Below, piece after piece: positions 5,636-6,154 of a stretch of DNA of 6,154 bases. Where the stretch lies: positions 1 through 6,154 of the forward strand of contig JAFGEH010000180.1 of NCBI GenBank assembly GCA_016931665.1, given 5' to 3'. A program made the position numbers and the translations under genes. The notes under the pieces were generated by a model. It saw only the letters and a program-made list of their open reading frames with translations, was not told the origin of the DNA and made no database searches. How positions within the stretch are numbered: the stretch's first letter is position 1; each line of letters starts with the position of its first letter. This DNA is from Candidatus Cloacimonadota bacterium. GTDB taxonomy: Bacteria > Cloacimonadota > Cloacimonadia > Cloacimonadales > TCS61.

Positions 5636-6154
5636 TCAGCCGATAAAATAAAACCTGTTATTAAGCCTATCGAATTCCGTCCACTCGGATTCAGCACCCT
5701 GCACATTTTCCACCATCTGCTTCACACCGGTGATCTGGGCATCCATATTGTCTGCATGATGGAGGGCCACGGCTTCGATAGTCTGAGGTAATCTTGCTGC
5801 CGCCTTTTCATATTCACCATGATGAGAAAGGATAAGATGCCGCAGTTTCATCAAAATATCATTGGGAAAATTATTCAGTTCAGCAGCTTTCTGGCAGATG
5901 TAACTGTCTCCCAGACTGATATGCCCCACTAATCTGCCGGTAACCGTAAAATCTATGGATGATGAAATATTGTATTCAAAAACTTTGCCGAGATCATGCA
6001 GGATCGCACCGGCTATCAGCAGATCGCGGGATAATGGATAATAATGGGTAATGAAATCACATATTCTGCACACTGAAACCGTGTGTTCCAGCAAACCGCC
6101 AATATAGTTATGATGCCAGGTCTTGGCTGCCGGGGCCTGAGAGAAGAGTCGGAA
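5636..6154 (-). CDS. yhaM: YhaM-like HD-domain 3'-5' exoribonuclease (5' partial)
   Basis: The frame is open to the right edge, and 172 C-terminal residues are visible. Reading to the edge adds 20 residues of convincing family sequence (APAAKTWHHNYIGG, 7-20) before the TTG that could be mistaken for a start. HD-domain residues are H24 (GGLLEHT), H53-D54 in ILHDLGK, H78 in VGHIS, H111-H112 in SHHGE, and D135 in HHADNMDA. The closing EWTEFDRLNNRFYF also fits the YhaM/CBF1 group. YhaM is a manganese-dependent 3'-5' exoribonuclease in RNA turnover, with an N-terminal OB-fold RNA-binding domain. That domain and about 140 residues would lie beyond the window, given the usual length of about 314. 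This is the most upstream visible gene of the minus-strand operon, and the operon promoter is outside. A different HD phosphohydrolase is possible but less likely given the whole pattern. Confidence 0.88.
   Translation of the reverse strand, partial: FRLFSQAPAAKTWHHNYIGGLLEHTVSVCRICDFITHYYPLSRDLLIAGAILHDLGKVFEYNISSSIDFTVTGRLVGHISLGDSYICQKAAELNNFPNDILMKLRHLILSHHGEYEKAAARLPQTIEAVALHHADNMDAQITGVKQMVENVQGAESEWTEFDRLNNRFYFIG

Noticed and set aside
6092..6094. TTG at 6094 as the start of the HD-domain gene
   Set aside because: The frame continues upstream to the window edge with conserved YhaM-type sequence (APAAK..HH..YIGG), so the TTG is internal and the gene is truncated by the window.
1..6154. 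Search for CRISPR arrays, tRNA or rRNA genes, riboswitches, toxin-antitoxin or defence genes
   Set aside because: No repeat-spacer pattern, cloverleaf, or recognisable defence, toxin or phage protein was seen. The only gap over about 20 bases is the 64-base spacer before glgA.

Overview
This window is ordinary bacterial chromosome of moderate G+C. It is almost fully coding and holds eight protein genes, two of them cut by the window edges. I see no rRNA, tRNA, CRISPR array, intact transposase, phage gene or plasmid gene. The YhaM-type exoribonuclease, the WalJ/YycJ-type metallohydrolase, the Tag glycosylase and the bacterial GT5 glycogen synthase all point to Bacteria. The phylum cannot be fixed from the sequence. 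The glycogen synthase has a signature that I recall from Desulfobacterota-like and other anaerobic lineages, and TrmB-type regulators are most common in archaea and anaerobic bacteria, so an anaerobe is plausible but not proven.

Layout. Bases 1-435 (+) hold the C-terminal part of a flavin reductase-like FMN-binding protein that enters from the left. A 64-base spacer (436-499) has a strong ribosome binding site, a possible promoter, an imperfect direct repeat, and a short stretch resembling the end of an IS200/IS605-type element. Bases 500-2077 (+) encode a divergent glycogen/starch synthase. Everything to its right is on the minus strand and converges on glgA with only a 7-base gap.

The minus-strand genes form one tightly packed run, read from right to left: a YhaM-like HD exoribonuclease (N-terminus outside the window), a WalJ-like MBL-fold hydrolase, a YrbG-like Na+/Ca2+ antiporter, DNA-3-methyladenine glycosylase I, a small pyridoxamine-phosphate-oxidase-like flavin-binding protein, and a TrmB-like regulator. 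Gaps are 8, 16 and 5 bases, then a 4-base ATGA overlap, then a 38-base (or 14-base) overlap. This implies one transcript with translational coupling. Its promoter lies beyond the right edge.

The run joins RNA turnover, a DNA-associated hydrolase, DNA alkylation repair and ion homeostasis with a flavin-protein/regulator pair. It looks like a housekeeping or stress operon rather than a defence or metabolic island. The most interesting points are the divergent glycogen synthase, the coupled flavoprotein/TrmB pair next to it, and the possible mobile-element remnant in the glgA leader. I found no convincing new multi-gene system.
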